From assembly GCF_003609635.1 (NCBI RefSeq), contig NZ_MCIA01000009.1, forward strand, positions 96,428-160,427: a stretch of DNA of 64,000 nucleotides, written 5' to 3'. This document shows, one piece after another, positions 7,296 to 16,751 of this stretch. The notes beneath the pieces were generated by a model. It did not search any database. It had not been told where the DNA came from and worked only from the letters and a program-made list of their open reading frames with translations. This DNA is from Lacrimispora algidixylanolytica. Its GTDB lineage: Bacteria > Bacillota > Clostridia > Lachnospirales > Lachnospiraceae. The first letter of the stretch is position 1, and each line of letters begins with the position of its first letter. The position numbers and the translations under genes were made by a program.

Positions 7296-9275
7296 TTATA
7301 AGGATTTTGCAACTTCTGCAACTCGCTCAGCCGTAAATCCAAAATGTTTGAATAACTGATCTGCAGGTCCACTGGCACCATAACCTGTCATGGTCACGTA
7401 TGCACCATCAAGACCTACATATTTACCCCAGCCAAAATCACTTAAGGCTTCAACTGCCACACGTTTTCTCACTGCCTTTGGAAGAACGGATTCTTTATAT
7501 TCATCACTCTGCTCTTCAAAGAGATCCATACAAGGCATGGAAACAACTCTTACCTTTTGGTCTGCAAGGAGTTCTTTTGCCTTTACAGAAAGCTCTACTT
7601 CAGAACCGCTGGCAATTAAGATGATATCTGGAGTTCCCTCACAGTCATCAATCACATATCCACCCTTTAATGCATCTTTGCTGCTTCCTGGCATTGGAGT
7701 TAAGTTCTGTCTAGTCAGAACAAGGCCAGTAGGAGTCTTTTTGGAAGTCAGTGCAGAATACCAAGCTGCTTCTGTCTCGATCTCATCACAAGGACGGAAT
7801 ACATGGAAATTCGGCATTGCTCTTAACATTGCAAGCTGCTCGATTGGCTCATGAGTTGGTCCATCTTCGCCTACACCAATGCTGTCATGAGTGAATACGA
7901 AGGTCTGTGGAATGCCCATCAAAGAAGCCAAACGTGCCATAGGCTTGGTGTAATCACTGAATACAAAGAAGGTTGCAATATAGGTGCGAAGTCCGCCGTG
8001 AAGAAGCATACCGTTACCGATTGCAGTCATTCCAAGCTCTCTAACACCAAAATGCATGTTGCGTCCGCCTCTGTCTTCTTTTGAGAAATCTCCCACATCA
8101 GACATATTGGTCTTATTGGATGGAGCAAGATCTGCTGATCCGCCGATAAGATTAGGAATACAGGTTTTCACACGATTTAAAATCTGACCGGAGATATTTC
8201 TGGTTGCATCTGCTTTTTCTGGTTTCTTCCAGAAATCAGTGCAAGCGTCAATTGCCTTACTTGTGCCATCTGGATCATGGTAGGAATTCCAAAGTACTTC
8301 CATCTCTGGATATTCTTCGCAGTATGCTGCAAACATAACGTTCCATGCAGCTTCTACTTCTGCCTTTTCCTCAGCCAGTTTCTTATAGTGGCTATATACC
8401 TCTTCTGGTACAAAGAATGGCTCTGTGGAAGGCCAGCCAAGATTCTCTTTTAAAGCGGTGATGTTATCTGCACCAAGAGGTTCTCCATGGGCACTTGCTT
8501 TTCCCTGCTTTGCTGGACAGCCATAACCAATCTGAGTTTTTATGGTGATAAAGGATGGGCGCTTCGTATCTGCCTTTGCCTCTTCGATGGCGCGGGCAAT
8601 GGCACCTAGATCATTTCCGTCTTCTACGGTAATGGTCTGGAAATGGAATGCCTCCATGCGTTTTTGTACATCCTCGGTAAATGCGATATCAGTGCTTCCT
8701 TCGATGGAAATCTCGTTGGAATCATAGAAGATAATCAGCTTTGAAAGGCCTAAGGTACCTGCCAGAGATAGGGTTTCAGAAGAGATTCCTTCCATCATAC
8801 ATCCATCACCGCCAAGGGCATAAGTATAATGATCCACAACTGGGAACTCATCTTTATTAAATACAGAAGACAGATGGCTTTCTGCAATTGCCATACCAAC
8901 TGCCATACCCATACCTGCTCCTAAAGGTCCTGTTGTTGCTTCGATGCCAACGGTGTGACCATACTCTGGATGTCCTGGTGTCTTAGAACCAAGCTGACGG
9001 AAATTCATTAAATCCTCTTTGGAGAGGTTTCCATATCCAAACAAGTGAAGCAAGGAATACAAAAGCATGGAACCATGGCCTCCTGATAACACAAAACGAT
9101 CCCTATTTGCCCAATCAGGATCAGCCGGGTTATGGTTTAAATGGTTTGCCCATAATTCATAAGCCGCGGATGCACAACCTAAAGGGAGTCCGGGGTGTCC
9201 GGAATTGGCTTTCTGGATCGCATCTGCTGATAGGATGCGGATTGCATTAATTGACATGGTTTCGATGTTGCTCAT
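7296..9275 (-). CDS. tkt: Transketolase
   Basis: 659-residue, full-length thiamine-diphosphate enzyme that moves two-carbon units between sugar phosphates in the non-oxidative pentose phosphate pathway. Motifs include GHPGLPLGCA near residue 27, LSGGHGSMLLY, the ThDP/Mg-binding segment GDGCMMEG and, in the pyrimidine domain, FVFTHDSIGVGEDGPTHEP (key parts DSIGVGEDG and THEP). The start overlaps the stop of the preceding DUF5711 gene (ATGA) and has a GGAGG RBS. It is co-transcribed with glucokinase. Confidence 0.96.
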   Translation of the reverse strand: MSNIETMSINAIRILSADAIQKANSGHPGLPLGCASAAYELWANHLNHNPADPDWANRDRFVLSGGHGSMLLYSLLHLFGYGNLSKEDLMNFRQLGSKTPGHPEYGHTVGIEATTGPLGAGMGMAVGMAIAESHLSSVFNKDEFPVVDHYTYALGGDGCMMEGISSETLSLAGTLGLSKLIIFYDSNEISIEGSTDIAFTEDVQKRMEAFHFQTITVEDGNDLGAIARAIEEAKADTKRPSFITIKTQIGYGCPAKQGKASAHGEPLGADNITALKENLGWPSTEPFFVPEEVYSHYKKLAEEKAEVEAAWNVMFAAYCEEYPEMEVLWNSYHDPDGTSKAIDACTDFWKKPEKADATRNISGQILNRVKTCIPNLIGGSADLAPSNKTNMSDVGDFSKEDRGGRNMHFGVRELGMTAIGNGMLLHGGLRTYIATFFVFSDYTKPMARLASLMGIPQTFVFTHDSIGVGEDGPTHEPIEQLAMLRAMPNFHVFRPCDEIETEAAWYSALTSKKTPTGLVLTRQNLTPMPGSSKDALKGGYVIDDCEGTPDIILIASGSEVELSVKAKELLADQKVRVVSMPCMDLFEEQSDEYKESVLPKAVRKRVAVEALSDFGWGKYVGLDGAYVTMTGYGASGPADQLFKHFGFTAERVAEVAKSL

Positions 9276-10546
9276 TGGTATTGTCCTCCTATTTGTAATC
9301 TTATTTCTTTCATATTTTGGGGACCCGTAACGATCAGTGTATTTGGAAATCTGCCGTTTCGGATCTTAGTTACCGGAAAATCAAATGTACCGGAAAATTT
9401 TAGCCTGCCGGACATGTTATAGACTCTACACGAATTCTCATTATACAGAAATACATGATTACCGTCAATATCAGCATTGGTATACGGATACTGAAATACC
9501 TTGGAAAAGACCTGTTTTCCATCTGGTCTGTAAATATCTAAGCGGTAAGGGTTTTCACCCCCCGGGTTGTCCACGATGAGACCCACATATTTACGGGAAT
9601 AAAATACGCTTTTTATTTGCTCTTTTATTGGAATCTGTTTGACTAATTCTGGGGAAAGAGCATTTTTTGTTGAGTAAAACGATACGCTGTTGTCTGAAAA
9701 AGCACAAGCGTAGGTATCGTCTAAGAAATGCACCTGGGCTACAAGGGATGAATCATAGGGTTCATCAAACCCGCCTACCAGCCTGTCCGGAACACTTTTT
9801 CCGATTTCTGCAAAATTGTGGAACGCTACCCTTCCGTTTAAAGTGCCATTCTTTAAATAGGCATAGGCTCCCATGAGCTGAGTTCCATCTGGAGATAAAC
9901 TAATATCAACTGGATAGCCGGAATCTCCCCCTAAAAGTGCCTTGATCTTTACATCAAGTGCTGATCCGTCCTGTTTGAAAAAATATATGTAATTGGCGGT
10001 TGACTCCTCTAAGACTGCGGCAACCACTCCTTGAGAGGAAACCGTTGCTTTCACAATAGGGAGAACTGTGGTAGCTACCCCAACATTTCCTGCCTTATTA
10101 AAAATATAAATGGAATTGCCCTGCAAGTCTGCAACTGCAGCATACTCTCCGTTTACAACCGCCTTTGGTGACTTCATCTCATAGCTTTGGATCCATACTT
10201 CTTTTCCTTGGGAGTCCAGATAGGAAGCACCATCTTTACTGTATTTGAGTAGATTGGAACCAAAGTTTAAATATCCCTCATAGCTTCCCTCATTCAGTTC
10301 CTTTGACCATACCACACCATATCCGGTGTAGTGGTATAGACTGAAATACTCAAACGCACCGATGCCACCTGCTGCCAGCACCAATAATACCACCAAAGAA
10401 ATCCGGAACCGCTTCTTTTTTACCTTACTACGGGCTTTTTTAATGATCTCTTCACTGGATTCATCCTTGTTGCCGGAATTTTGAACAATCTGACTCCGAA
10501 GCTGGTTTTTTTTAATCTCTCTGTTCATTGAGTTCCATTCGCTCAT
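9272..10546 (-). CDS. Membrane-anchored DUF5711-like beta-propeller protein
   Basis: 424 residues. A charged cytoplasmic N-terminus (about 45 residues) is followed by a single membrane helix (FRISLVVLLVLAAGGIGAF, residues about 47-66) and a large extracytoplasmic region. That region has recurring strand patterns such as DLQGNSIYIFNKAGNV, SLSPDGTQLMGAY and YSRKYVGLIVD, which suggest a beta-propeller. It resembles the clostridial DUF5711 family; function is unknown. It overlaps tkt by four bases, so it is in the same transcript, but this does not imply a metabolic role. Confidence 0.75.
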   Translation of the reverse strand: MSEWNSMNREIKKNQLRSQIVQNSGNKDESSEEIIKKARSKVKKKRFRISLVVLLVLAAGGIGAFEYFSLYHYTGYGVVWSKELNEGSYEGYLNFGSNLLKYSKDGASYLDSQGKEVWIQSYEMKSPKAVVNGEYAAVADLQGNSIYIFNKAGNVGVATTVLPIVKATVSSQGVVAAVLEESTANYIYFFKQDGSALDVKIKALLGGDSGYPVDISLSPDGTQLMGAYAYLKNGTLNGRVAFHNFAEIGKSVPDRLVGGFDEPYDSSLVAQVHFLDDTYACAFSDNSVSFYSTKNALSPELVKQIPIKEQIKSVFYSRKYVGLIVDNPGGENPYRLDIYRPDGKQVFSKVFQYPYTNADIDGNHVFLYNENSCRVYNMSGRLKFSGTFDFPVTKIRNGRFPNTLIVTGPQNMKEIRLQIGGQYQ

Positions 10547-10619
10547 GCAGTTCTCTCCTAAAAATGCCCATATATACTTGTAGTATACAACATTTTATTG
10601 AGAAAAGCATTATTTTTTT

Positions 10620-11921
10620 CTACGGAAGCAGTAATTTCTGACCCGCTACAATCTTATTTTCATCCTCTAATCCATTGAGCTCACAGATTTCCTTTAACTT
10701 GTTTACCGTATGGTATTCTGCCAGACTGATTCCGTAAAGCGTCTCTCCTTCCTGCACCACATGAACCCTTGCTCCTGAAGCTGCCGCTTCCTGGTTTTTA
10801 GAAGGGGCCTCGCTGGTCTCTTTTTGCGCACTGCTCTCGCCGGTTTGTGCCTTTGTGGTCTCTGCTGCAACTTGGCTGGTCTGTTCTGTGGCTTTCTCGC
10901 TTTCAGCTATGGTCTGACTTTCCTTTGTGTTGTCTGCCTGAGTCTGAGCCATGCTTGTTTCCGAGGTTACAGCGGCTTCTGTCGGCACCTGAACCTGCCC
11001 TGCCTGTGTTGGCTGGGTATTAGACATCGTCTCCTTATTCACTGCTGTTGTGGGCGATATGCCAGCTTCTGCATCTTCCACCACCACACCGGTTTGGGAT
11101 TTACTTTCTTTTTTATGATCTCCTGCTAAGAATTTTTCCGCTTTTGCCGGAATGGCAGAAACGATGACACTTTCCATGTTTTGCATTCGCTCAAAGTTGT
11201 TAAACATAACAATTCCGCCAGCTAATATGACGACTGACATGGCTGTGCACATGCCCCGAAGAAGCCCGGCGGTCTGATGCCTGTCCGTCGCTTCCTCTTT
11301 ATGTTCGTCCATTCGCTTGCGGAATTCTTCAATAACCTTATCATTTGTATCAGTTTCGATACGTTTTACATCTTTTCGCAGTACCATATAGTCCTGCATC
11401 ATCTGGTTTCTTTCATAATATATACTATAGCCCTGGAGCTTGTAAAATCCGTCTTCTGATGTTATGTAAACTGTTTCATCCCCTTCGATTCCATTGCTTA
11501 AATACATCAACTTGTTGGTGCCTTCAAAATACTGCATATGTTGTTTCCAGTAATTCAAAGGAGTCAGATCATCTCCTGGACTGCCACATAAAAACCAGCC
11601 GAGAATTGATCTCTTTGGGAAAAGCTGCTCAATGCTCTGATAGGCCTTTTTCCAGGAAATATCAGTAAATGATACCCTTCCTGCTTCTGTCACATCCTCC
11701 ATCTCCAAAGCACCATCTATGAAGATATAAGGCATTCCGTCATTGAGTTCCATACTACCAAGCAGTAAGCCTATCCGCAGCCCTTGTCCTCCCACAGGAT
11801 ACAGACGTTTTAAATACGTGTTCACATAATCCTCAACATATAGTTTTACGATCTGATCCCGTTCCCCGATCTGCCTGATGTTCTTTGGCAGCTTCGGGTA
11901 CGGATTGTATAATTCACCCAT
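10620..11921 (-). CDS. LysM-domain membrane protein
   Basis: About 433 residues from the ATG at 11921, chosen over a GTG at 11927 because GAGGTG lies five bases upstream. The N-terminal half is a soluble domain of unknown type. A membrane helix follows near residues 225-245 (SVVILAGGIVMF), then a long low-complexity linker rich in Thr, Ser, Ala, Gln and Glu. The protein ends in a LysM module (VVQEGETLYGISLAEY, NGLEDENKIVAGQKL) that would bind peptidoglycan outside the membrane. Similar architectures are common in clostridia. The function, perhaps in the cell wall or sporulation, is inference. Confidence 0.8.
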   Translation of the reverse strand: MGELYNPYPKLPKNIRQIGERDQIVKLYVEDYVNTYLKRLYPVGGQGLRIGLLLGSMELNDGMPYIFIDGALEMEDVTEAGRVSFTDISWKKAYQSIEQLFPKRSILGWFLCGSPGDDLTPLNYWKQHMQYFEGTNKLMYLSNGIEGDETVYITSEDGFYKLQGYSIYYERNQMMQDYMVLRKDVKRIETDTNDKVIEEFRKRMDEHKEEATDRHQTAGLLRGMCTAMSVVILAGGIVMFNNFERMQNMESVIVSAIPAKAEKFLAGDHKKESKSQTGVVVEDAEAGISPTTAVNKETMSNTQPTQAGQVQVPTEAAVTSETSMAQTQADNTKESQTIAESEKATEQTSQVAAETTKAQTGESSAQKETSEAPSKNQEAAASGARVHVVQEGETLYGISLAEYHTVNKLKEICELNGLEDENKIVAGQKLLLP

Positions 11922-11983
11922 TGGCACACCTCGCTATTCTTTATAATCCAATGCATCATAGCATGTAATAGGCGAAAAACGTG

Positions 11984-12583
11984 TCAAAGCATGGACGTGT
12001 TCTCCCATAACTTTTCGACAAGATAAATACTATGGCTGATGCAGTCAGCCATACGCATGACAATGGAAAGTCTTATACTTTGGAGCATAAGTGGGTCATA
12101 ATTACTACAGCTTCCAACGATTCCTGTTATGAAGATATCACCGACTGACCGAAGTTCCTTACTCACTCCAAGCCCTGGTTTTAAGGCTCCTCTGCCAAGG
12201 GTCACATGACCGATGTGCTCCATATTTCCAACAGAAGCATCCACAGCTACTATCACATAATTGGGATATCTTAAACGAAGCAAGGTCTGATACGTATCAA
12301 GATTCATGGCGTGTACCGGTCGCTCCAAAGTCCCAATGACCTCTATGTGCTCCAGACTTTGTTCTTTTAGCTTGTAACCAATTAAGGGCCCAAGGCTGTC
12401 TCCCGTGGAACGGTCGGTGCCGATGCACAAAAAAAGTACTCCTGATGCTTTCTTATTTTCCAGTTCTATACTTATCATATCGTAAAGTCTGGAAGCGAAG
12501 TCCTCTGCTTCAAAGGAATGCTTTGTGTCATAATAAAAAACGTCCCGGTTGCTCCGGATCGAAATTCTTTCCCATAGTTTCAT
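11984..12583 (-). CDS. yyaC: YyaC-family spore protein, GPR-like
   Basis: 199 residues matching the YyaC/DUF1256 family of sporulation-associated putative proteases. These are related to the germination protease GPR and are found only in spore formers. The signature CIGTDRSTGDSLGPL lies at about residues 53-67, and VIVAVDASVG and TGIVGSCSNYD follow. In Bacillus the family is linked to the forespore; its exact role is unsettled. The gene stands alone between the LysM gene and a coiled-coil membrane protein. Confidence 0.88.
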   Translation of the reverse strand: MKLWERISIRSNRDVFYYDTKHSFEAEDFASRLYDMISIELENKKASGVLFLCIGTDRSTGDSLGPLIGYKLKEQSLEHIEVIGTLERPVHAMNLDTYQTLLRLRYPNYVIVAVDASVGNMEHIGHVTLGRGALKPGLGVSKELRSVGDIFITGIVGSCSNYDPLMLQSIRLSIVMRMADCISHSIYLVEKLWENTSML

Positions 12584-12681
12584 AATATCCTGCCTTGCTG
12601 TCCTTATTTTCTCTGTTCTATTATAAGCCGTGATTTATGGAATTATTCACTACATCGTCCTAGAAAAATCGCAAAAAAAAA

Positions 12682-12716
12682 TGCAGGAAACAACTGCTTT
12701 CGCGTGTCTTCCTGCA
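12682..12716 (-). terminator. Intrinsic terminator after the coiled-coil gene
   Basis: Stem TTCCTGCA/TGCAGGAA (12682-12689 with 12709-12716), followed on the minus strand by a run of nine or more U. A textbook terminator. Confidence 0.9.
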
Positions 12717-12724
12717 CCTTCATT

Positions 12725-13816
12725 TTATTCCTTAAGACTCGAATATAGGGTTTTGGCTTCTCCTATGGTCGTCGCCTTCCCCATTCGTATCATATCAGCC
12801 AGTTCATCAAGTAGCTCCGGTATCATAAATTCTTTTCCAATATAAGAAGTATAATTGTCGTTGATAAACAAGGTCTGCTCCTTCACCCGGATCTCAGCCT
12901 CTTTGCCACTTGTCTGAGCTTCTTCATAATCCTTTGTAAGCTTTGTTAAGATATCTTTTCTGCCATCTGCAATTTCATCTGATATAATGGTCTTTGTGAC
13001 CTTATCAAACGTGTTCAAGGCTTCCCTTTTCTTATCCATGATATCTGTTAGCTCTTGTTCAATTCTTGCAATCTCATCATCAAATTTCTCCAAATCATAA
13101 GACGCTTCATCCCGATCCCGCTTAATGGAATTGATGATGACCTTCATCTTCCGGTCGTTAGTCTTAATAAGATCCCTGATGGTTCTTCCTTTTCTCAAGG
13201 CACTAAGGTGCCTCATCTTTGTCCGGTTATAGATGAGAATATAGATACTCCCAAAAATAACAACGGTCATAAAATAAATTCCGATTAAATAAAATAAGGT
13301 TTTCTCTGGAAGCAGAAAGTAGATTCCACATGGAAGGACAAGAAAAACTATGAGGATGACTGTAATTAAAAGCATCCATTCCCGAAATCCTCCAGGAAGA
13401 TAAAGCGCATAATATAGCCTGCTGTTGCAAAATTTAGGAACTCTCTCCTGACGGAACACGTCCTTCATCTGCTGCCTCAGCTCTTTATTATTTTCCTTAA
13501 GTTCTACAGTTTCCTCTTCAATCCGCTCTTTCACCCCTTGATTCTTGGCCTTTTCTCGTTTGGCCCTCATCCGCTTTAGTGCATCCTGTTCTCGTTCAAT
13601 TTCTTTGTCATAAGTGCCTTCGATCTCATCGATTCTCTTCTTGATCGTAAGGCTGATATCATCTGCCACTGCCTTTCGTTCTGCTTCCAGCTCCTTTTCC
13701 AGATGTCTCTTCTCCTGATGGAACTTTTCCAGCAGATTCCTGCTTGCAGACAGCTCTTGGACGGCTCTGCACGCCTCTCCAAGAAAACCAACCTGATCTG
13801 TTATGGGTTGTGCCAT
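12725..13816 (-). CDS. Coiled-coil protein with two central membrane helices
   Basis: 363 residues, family not recognised. The start at 13816 has GGGAG upstream; a longer TTG-initiated frame from 13849 is less likely. Residues about 25-125 form a strongly charged heptad-like helix rich in Glu, Lys and Arg. Two membrane helices follow (WMLLITVILIVFLVLPCGIYFLL and LIGIYFMTVVIFGSIYILIY, each about 20 residues; landmarks LLITVILIVFLV and VVIFGSIYILIY). A second coiled coil runs to about residue 310. Both coils probably face the cytoplasm. A structural or membrane-tethering role is conceivable but not shown. Confidence 0.75.
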   Translation of the reverse strand: MAQPITDQVGFLGEACRAVQELSASRNLLEKFHQEKRHLEKELEAERKAVADDISLTIKKRIDEIEGTYDKEIEREQDALKRMRAKREKAKNQGVKERIEEETVELKENNKELRQQMKDVFRQERVPKFCNSRLYYALYLPGGFREWMLLITVILIVFLVLPCGIYFLLPEKTLFYLIGIYFMTVVIFGSIYILIYNRTKMRHLSALRKGRTIRDLIKTNDRKMKVIINSIKRDRDEASYDLEKFDDEIARIEQELTDIMDKKREALNTFDKVTKTIISDEIADGRKDILTKLTKDYEEAQTSGKEAEIRVKEQTLFINDNYTSYIGKEFMIPELLDELADMIRMGKATTIGEAKTLYSSLKE

Positions 13817-13897
13817 CTTAAGTCTCCCTTCTTGGGTTTTTCCTATCAAGATTCTATCATATATTTCACTGTTTTACAATGTCCGTCATTTTCCACC

Positions 13898-13927
13898 TTG
13901 CGCTCTTTCCTTTCCCGATGATATAAT
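13898..13927 (+). promoter_or_regulatory. Promoter of the 88-residue protein gene
   Basis: TTGCGC, 18-base spacer, TATAAT at 13922-13927. The predicted start is about 50 bases before the ATG at 13984. Confidence 0.6.
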
Positions 13928-13983
13928 CGTTTTATCATGAAAACAAAGGGTGCAACTGCTGCATTAAGAAGGGATAATACATT

Positions 13984-14250
13984 ATGTTTCGCATATGGGC
14001 AAAATTAGTCAAAGACACAAGGTTCCTTAAGGATACTGTTATCTGCAACTCTGATTACAGCCAGTCCAGGACTACTATGATATTTAACGCTCTGGAAGAG
14101 ATCTGCTACCAGCTTGATTTGGGAAAACCGATCTGGCTTGATGCCACTGTCCAGGATTTTAAAAAGCACTCCAAGGCCAGGTTCACCCAGGATAACTTTA
14201 TTGAACACATAGACTTTGACTTTCTAGAAATCCAAGTCATTGAAGAATAA
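13984..14250 (+). CDS. Small conserved-looking hypothetical protein, 88 aa
   Basis: One of the few plus-strand genes here. It has its own promoter, an RBS (AAGGGA) about nine bases upstream, and a strong terminator directly after the stop codon, which together support a real gene. The product is soluble and mildly acidic at the C-terminus (HIDFDFLEIQVIEE), with no signal peptide or membrane helix. I do not recognise a functional family. It reads like a compact alpha/beta protein, with SRTTMIFNALEEICYQL likely helical. Confidence 0.75.
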   Translation: MFRIWAKLVKDTRFLKDTVICNSDYSQSRTTMIFNALEEICYQLDLGKPIWLDATVQDFKKHSKARFTQDNFIEHIDFDFLEIQVIEE

Positions 14251-14280
14251 AAGGGCTGTCGCACATGTGCGACAGCCCTT
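14251..14280. terminator. Bidirectional terminator, perfect 30-bp palindrome
   Basis: The 30 bases are an exact palindrome with 15-base arms (AAGGGCTGTCGCACA). T-rich sequence flanks one side and A-rich sequence the other. It separates the convergent 88-aa gene and the lipoprotein gene and should terminate both. Confidence 0.9.
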
Positions 14281-14294
14281 TCACTAAGTGTAGC

Positions 14295-15065
14295 TTATTG
14301 ATTTCCCATCGTACTTGGGTCAACTTCTGTATAACCTTCTAAATCCGGAGCCGTAACTTCTACGGTCTGACCTGGATTATTATAGGCTGCATCGGTATCC
14401 ATAACCATGGAAATGGTCTCGCCCTGAGCGGTCATATCCAAAGACATATTAATCTTTGATTTGGAGAAGTAACCATCTTTATTCACAGTTGCTTCACCCT
14501 TTACTTCTTTGATGTTATAGGTTACGCCCTCTAAGTTGGTTCCCATCTGAGCAATCAGATCTTTTACATAGGTATCCATCTTCTGTGCATCCACAGTAAA
14601 GGTGATTACCTGATTATCTCCATCCTTCTTCGCAGTGATTTCCTTCATATAAGAAGAATCCAGGCTTGCACCTTCTGTACTCTGCTTTACCTGCTCCATC
14701 ATTTCTTTTAGATCCATGGCATATTTGATTTTCTGTCCCATGGAGTTCATGTAATAATATCCGTTTTCATAGTACATGGAAATATCCAGGTCCTGTCCCA
14801 TAACTGAGGTAGTTCCTGTTGCAGAATATCTCATACTATCTTTATTGATATCTGCAATCTTCATGTCTAGATTCATCTTCATCTCTGTCTTTTTCTCTCC
14901 CTGAGTCATCTGTGTATTGACTATGGAAGTTACGTCCATGGATGTCAGCTCTGAAGTTTTCTTCGTAGCCTCATCATAAATAGTTTTTGCGTCCTTTGCT
15001 CCTGCGCAGGCAGTCATAGAAAATGCCATAGCAAAAACAAGGAACATGGTTAAAGTCTTTTTCAT
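14295..15065 (-). CDS. Secreted lipoprotein of the DUF6612 type
   Basis: 256 residues with a clear lipoprotein signal (MKKTLTMFLVFAMAFSMTAC, Cys at 20). The mature part is a beta-rich, Met-, Thr- and Lys-rich domain with repeated motifs resembling LolA/LppX folds: MKMNLDMKIADINKDSMRYSAT early and SKSKINMSLDMTAQGETISM late (landmarks MKMNLDMKI, INMSLDMTAQG). This matches the DUF6612-like lipoproteins common in Firmicutes. It is surface-anchored with no known function. RBS AAGGAGG is well placed. It shares a terminator with the convergent small gene. Confidence 0.75.
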   Translation of the reverse strand: MKKTLTMFLVFAMAFSMTACAGAKDAKTIYDEATKKTSELTSMDVTSIVNTQMTQGEKKTEMKMNLDMKIADINKDSMRYSATGTTSVMGQDLDISMYYENGYYYMNSMGQKIKYAMDLKEMMEQVKQSTEGASLDSSYMKEITAKKDGDNQVITFTVDAQKMDTYVKDLIAQMGTNLEGVTYNIKEVKGEATVNKDGYFSKSKINMSLDMTAQGETISMVMDTDAAYNNPGQTVEVTAPDLEGYTEVDPSTMGNQ

Positions 15066-15104
15066 AGTTTCCTCCTTAAAAATGTGTTTCCTAGATACCC
15101 TTTA

Positions 15105-15133
15105 ATCATATCATGATATTTAAGTATTTCCAA
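15105..15133 (-). promoter_or_regulatory. Promoter of the lipoprotein gene
   Basis: Minus strand TTGGAA (15133-15128), 17-base spacer, TATGAT (15110-15105). An 8-bp inverted repeat, AAGTATTT...AAATACTT, overlaps the -35 region and could be an operator. Confidence 0.55.
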
Positions 15134-15190
15134 ATTAAGTTTTGTTAAATACTTCCTTAAGCGCGTCATGTGCATCCCGCCTGGCATGGC

Positions 15191-15229
15191 TTTTCATGTA
15201 ATAGGATACAATTTCCTATTACATGAAAA
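15191..15229. repeat. 16-bp perfect inverted repeat downstream of pgi
   Basis: Arms 15191-15206 and 15214-15229 (TTTTCATGTAATAGGA and its exact complement) surround a seven-base loop. It lies directly beyond the pgi terminator and upstream of the lipoprotein promoter. No U-run follows on either strand, so it is not an obvious terminator. Possible roles are a protein-binding site or an RNA 3'-end stem. Confidence 0.6.
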
Positions 15230-15277
15230 ATCCGGCATCCCGGACCGAACCCAAAAAGGTCCAAGCCGGAGTGCCGG
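15226..15277 (-). terminator. Intrinsic terminator after pgi
   Basis: Stem CCGGCA/TGCCGG (15232-15237 region with 15272-15277) with further internal pairing of GGACC and GGTCC, followed on the minus strand by AUUUUU. Confidence 0.8.
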
Positions 15278-15294
15278 TATCATATTCATACACC

Positions 15295-16641
15295 TTATAA
15301 TCGTTTTAACAATTCTTCTCTTTCTTTCTCATAACCAGGCTTTCCTAACAGTGCGAACATGTTCTTTTTATAGCTTTCTACACCTGGCTGGTTAAACGGA
15401 TTCACTCCAAGCAGATATCCGCTGACACCGCAAGCATACTCAAAGAAATAAAATAGCTGTCCTAAGCTGTATTCGTCCTGTTCTGGAATATCAATGACCA
15501 GATTAGGCACATCACCATCGCTATGAGCTATAATGGTGCCGTTCATGGCACTCTTATTTACAAAATCAACACTCTTTCCAGCAAGATAGTTCATGCCGTC
15601 GGTATCCACTTCTTCTTTCTTTAAAAGAATCTCTGCAGGAGATTCCTGGACATTTAAAACAGTTTCGAACATAATTCTTGCCCCATCCTGAATAAACTGT
15701 CCCATAGAGTGGAGATCTGCGGTCAAATCTACTGCCGCCGGAAAAATACCTCTCTGGTCCTTACCTTCACTCTCACCAAAAAGCTGTTTCCACCATTCGG
15801 ATACATAATGAAGGCTTGGTTCATAATTGGCTACGATTTCAACTGTCTTGCCCTTTCTAAGAAGGATATTGCGGACAGCCGCATACTGGAGCGCACCATT
15901 AGACTCATATGGAGTCTTGGTGACTGCTAATCTCGCATCACTTGCTCCTTCCATCAGCCGGTCAATGTCAGCACCTGATACTGCGATGGGAAGAAGTCCT
16001 ACGGCAGTGAGCACAGAAAAGCGTCCGCCTACATCATCGGGCACCACAAAGGTTTCATATCCTTCTTGGTCTGCCAGATCTTTAAGCGCTCCTTTTTCCT
16101 TATCCGTGGTGGCATAAATCCTTTTATTTGCCTCCTCACGACCATACTTTTCAATCAACATGTCCTTAAACACACGGAAAGCGATGGCAGGCTCAGTCGT
16201 AGTGCCGGACTTAGATATCATATTTACGGAGAAATCTTTTCCTTTTAGCACACCTTTTAAATCATTGATGTATTTGCTGCTAATGCTGTTTCCAACAAAA
16301 TAGATCTCCGGAGTTTTACGAGTTTCTTTGGGTAATACATTATAAAAACTATGGGATAAAAATTCAATGGCTGCTCTTGCACCAAGATAGGAACCGCCAA
16401 TTCCAACCACTAAGAGTACATCAGAGTCCGATTGAATCTTTTTTGCAGCTTCCTTTATTCGGTGAAACTCTTCCTTATCATAATCGGACGGAAGGTCGAT
16501 CCAGCCTAAAAAATCATTGCCTGCTCCGGATTTGTTCATTAAGGTGTCTCTTGCACACATAACCGCAGACTTCATATTATCCATCTCTTCTGCTGAAACA
16601 AAGCCGGATGCTTTGGAATAATCAAAAACTATATTTCCCAT
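15295..16641 (-). CDS. pgi: Glucose-6-phosphate isomerase
   Basis: 448 residues, the shorter Gram-positive type. It interconverts glucose-6-phosphate and fructose-6-phosphate in glycolysis. Signatures are [18 protein letters not shown] near residue 80 (GGSYLGARA), the SIS-type [14 protein letters not shown], the [14 protein letters not shown] block and the C-terminal helix with [23 protein letters not shown] lies upstream. It is monocistronic with its own promoter (TCGCAA, 17 bases, TATAAT at 16701-16696) and terminator. It links the sugar uptake genes here with glycolysis. Confidence 0.96.
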   Translation of the reverse strand: MGNIVFDYSKASGFVSAEEMDNMKSAVMCARDTLMNKSGAGNDFLGWIDLPSDYDKEEFHRIKEAAKKIQSDSDVLLVVGIGGSYLGARAAIEFLSHSFYNVLPKETRKTPEIYFVGNSISSKYINDLKGVLKGKDFSVNMISKSGTTTEPAIAFRVFKDMLIEKYGREEANKRIYATTDKEKGALKDLADQEGYETFVVPDDVGGRFSVLTAVGLLPIAVSGADIDRLMEGASDARLAVTKTPYESNGALQYAAVRNILLRKGKTVEIVANYEPSLHYVSEWWKQLFGESEGKDQRGIFPAAVDLTADLHSMGQFIQDGARIMFETVLNVQESPAEILLKKEEVDTDGMNYLAGKSVDFVNKSAMNGTIIAHSDGDVPNLVIDIPEQDEYSLGQLFYFFEYACGVSGYLLGVNPFNQPGVESYKKNMFALLGKPGYEKEREELLKRL

Positions 16642-16695
16642 TTCCCATATCTCCTTTTTCCTTATGTTCAGGTTGCTGACTGCCTGTTTAGGGAA

Positions 16696-16724
16696 ATTAT
16701 ATCATATAATCCTTCCGTTTGCGA
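16696..16724 (-). promoter_or_regulatory. Promoter of pgi
   Basis: Minus strand TCGCAA (weak -35), 17-base spacer, perfect TATAAT (16701-16696). An 11-bp direct repeat ATGTTCAGGTT flanks it at 16664-16674 and 16748-16758. Confidence 0.55.
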
Positions 16725-16751
16725 CATGATTTTCCTGGTACTGCCAAATGT

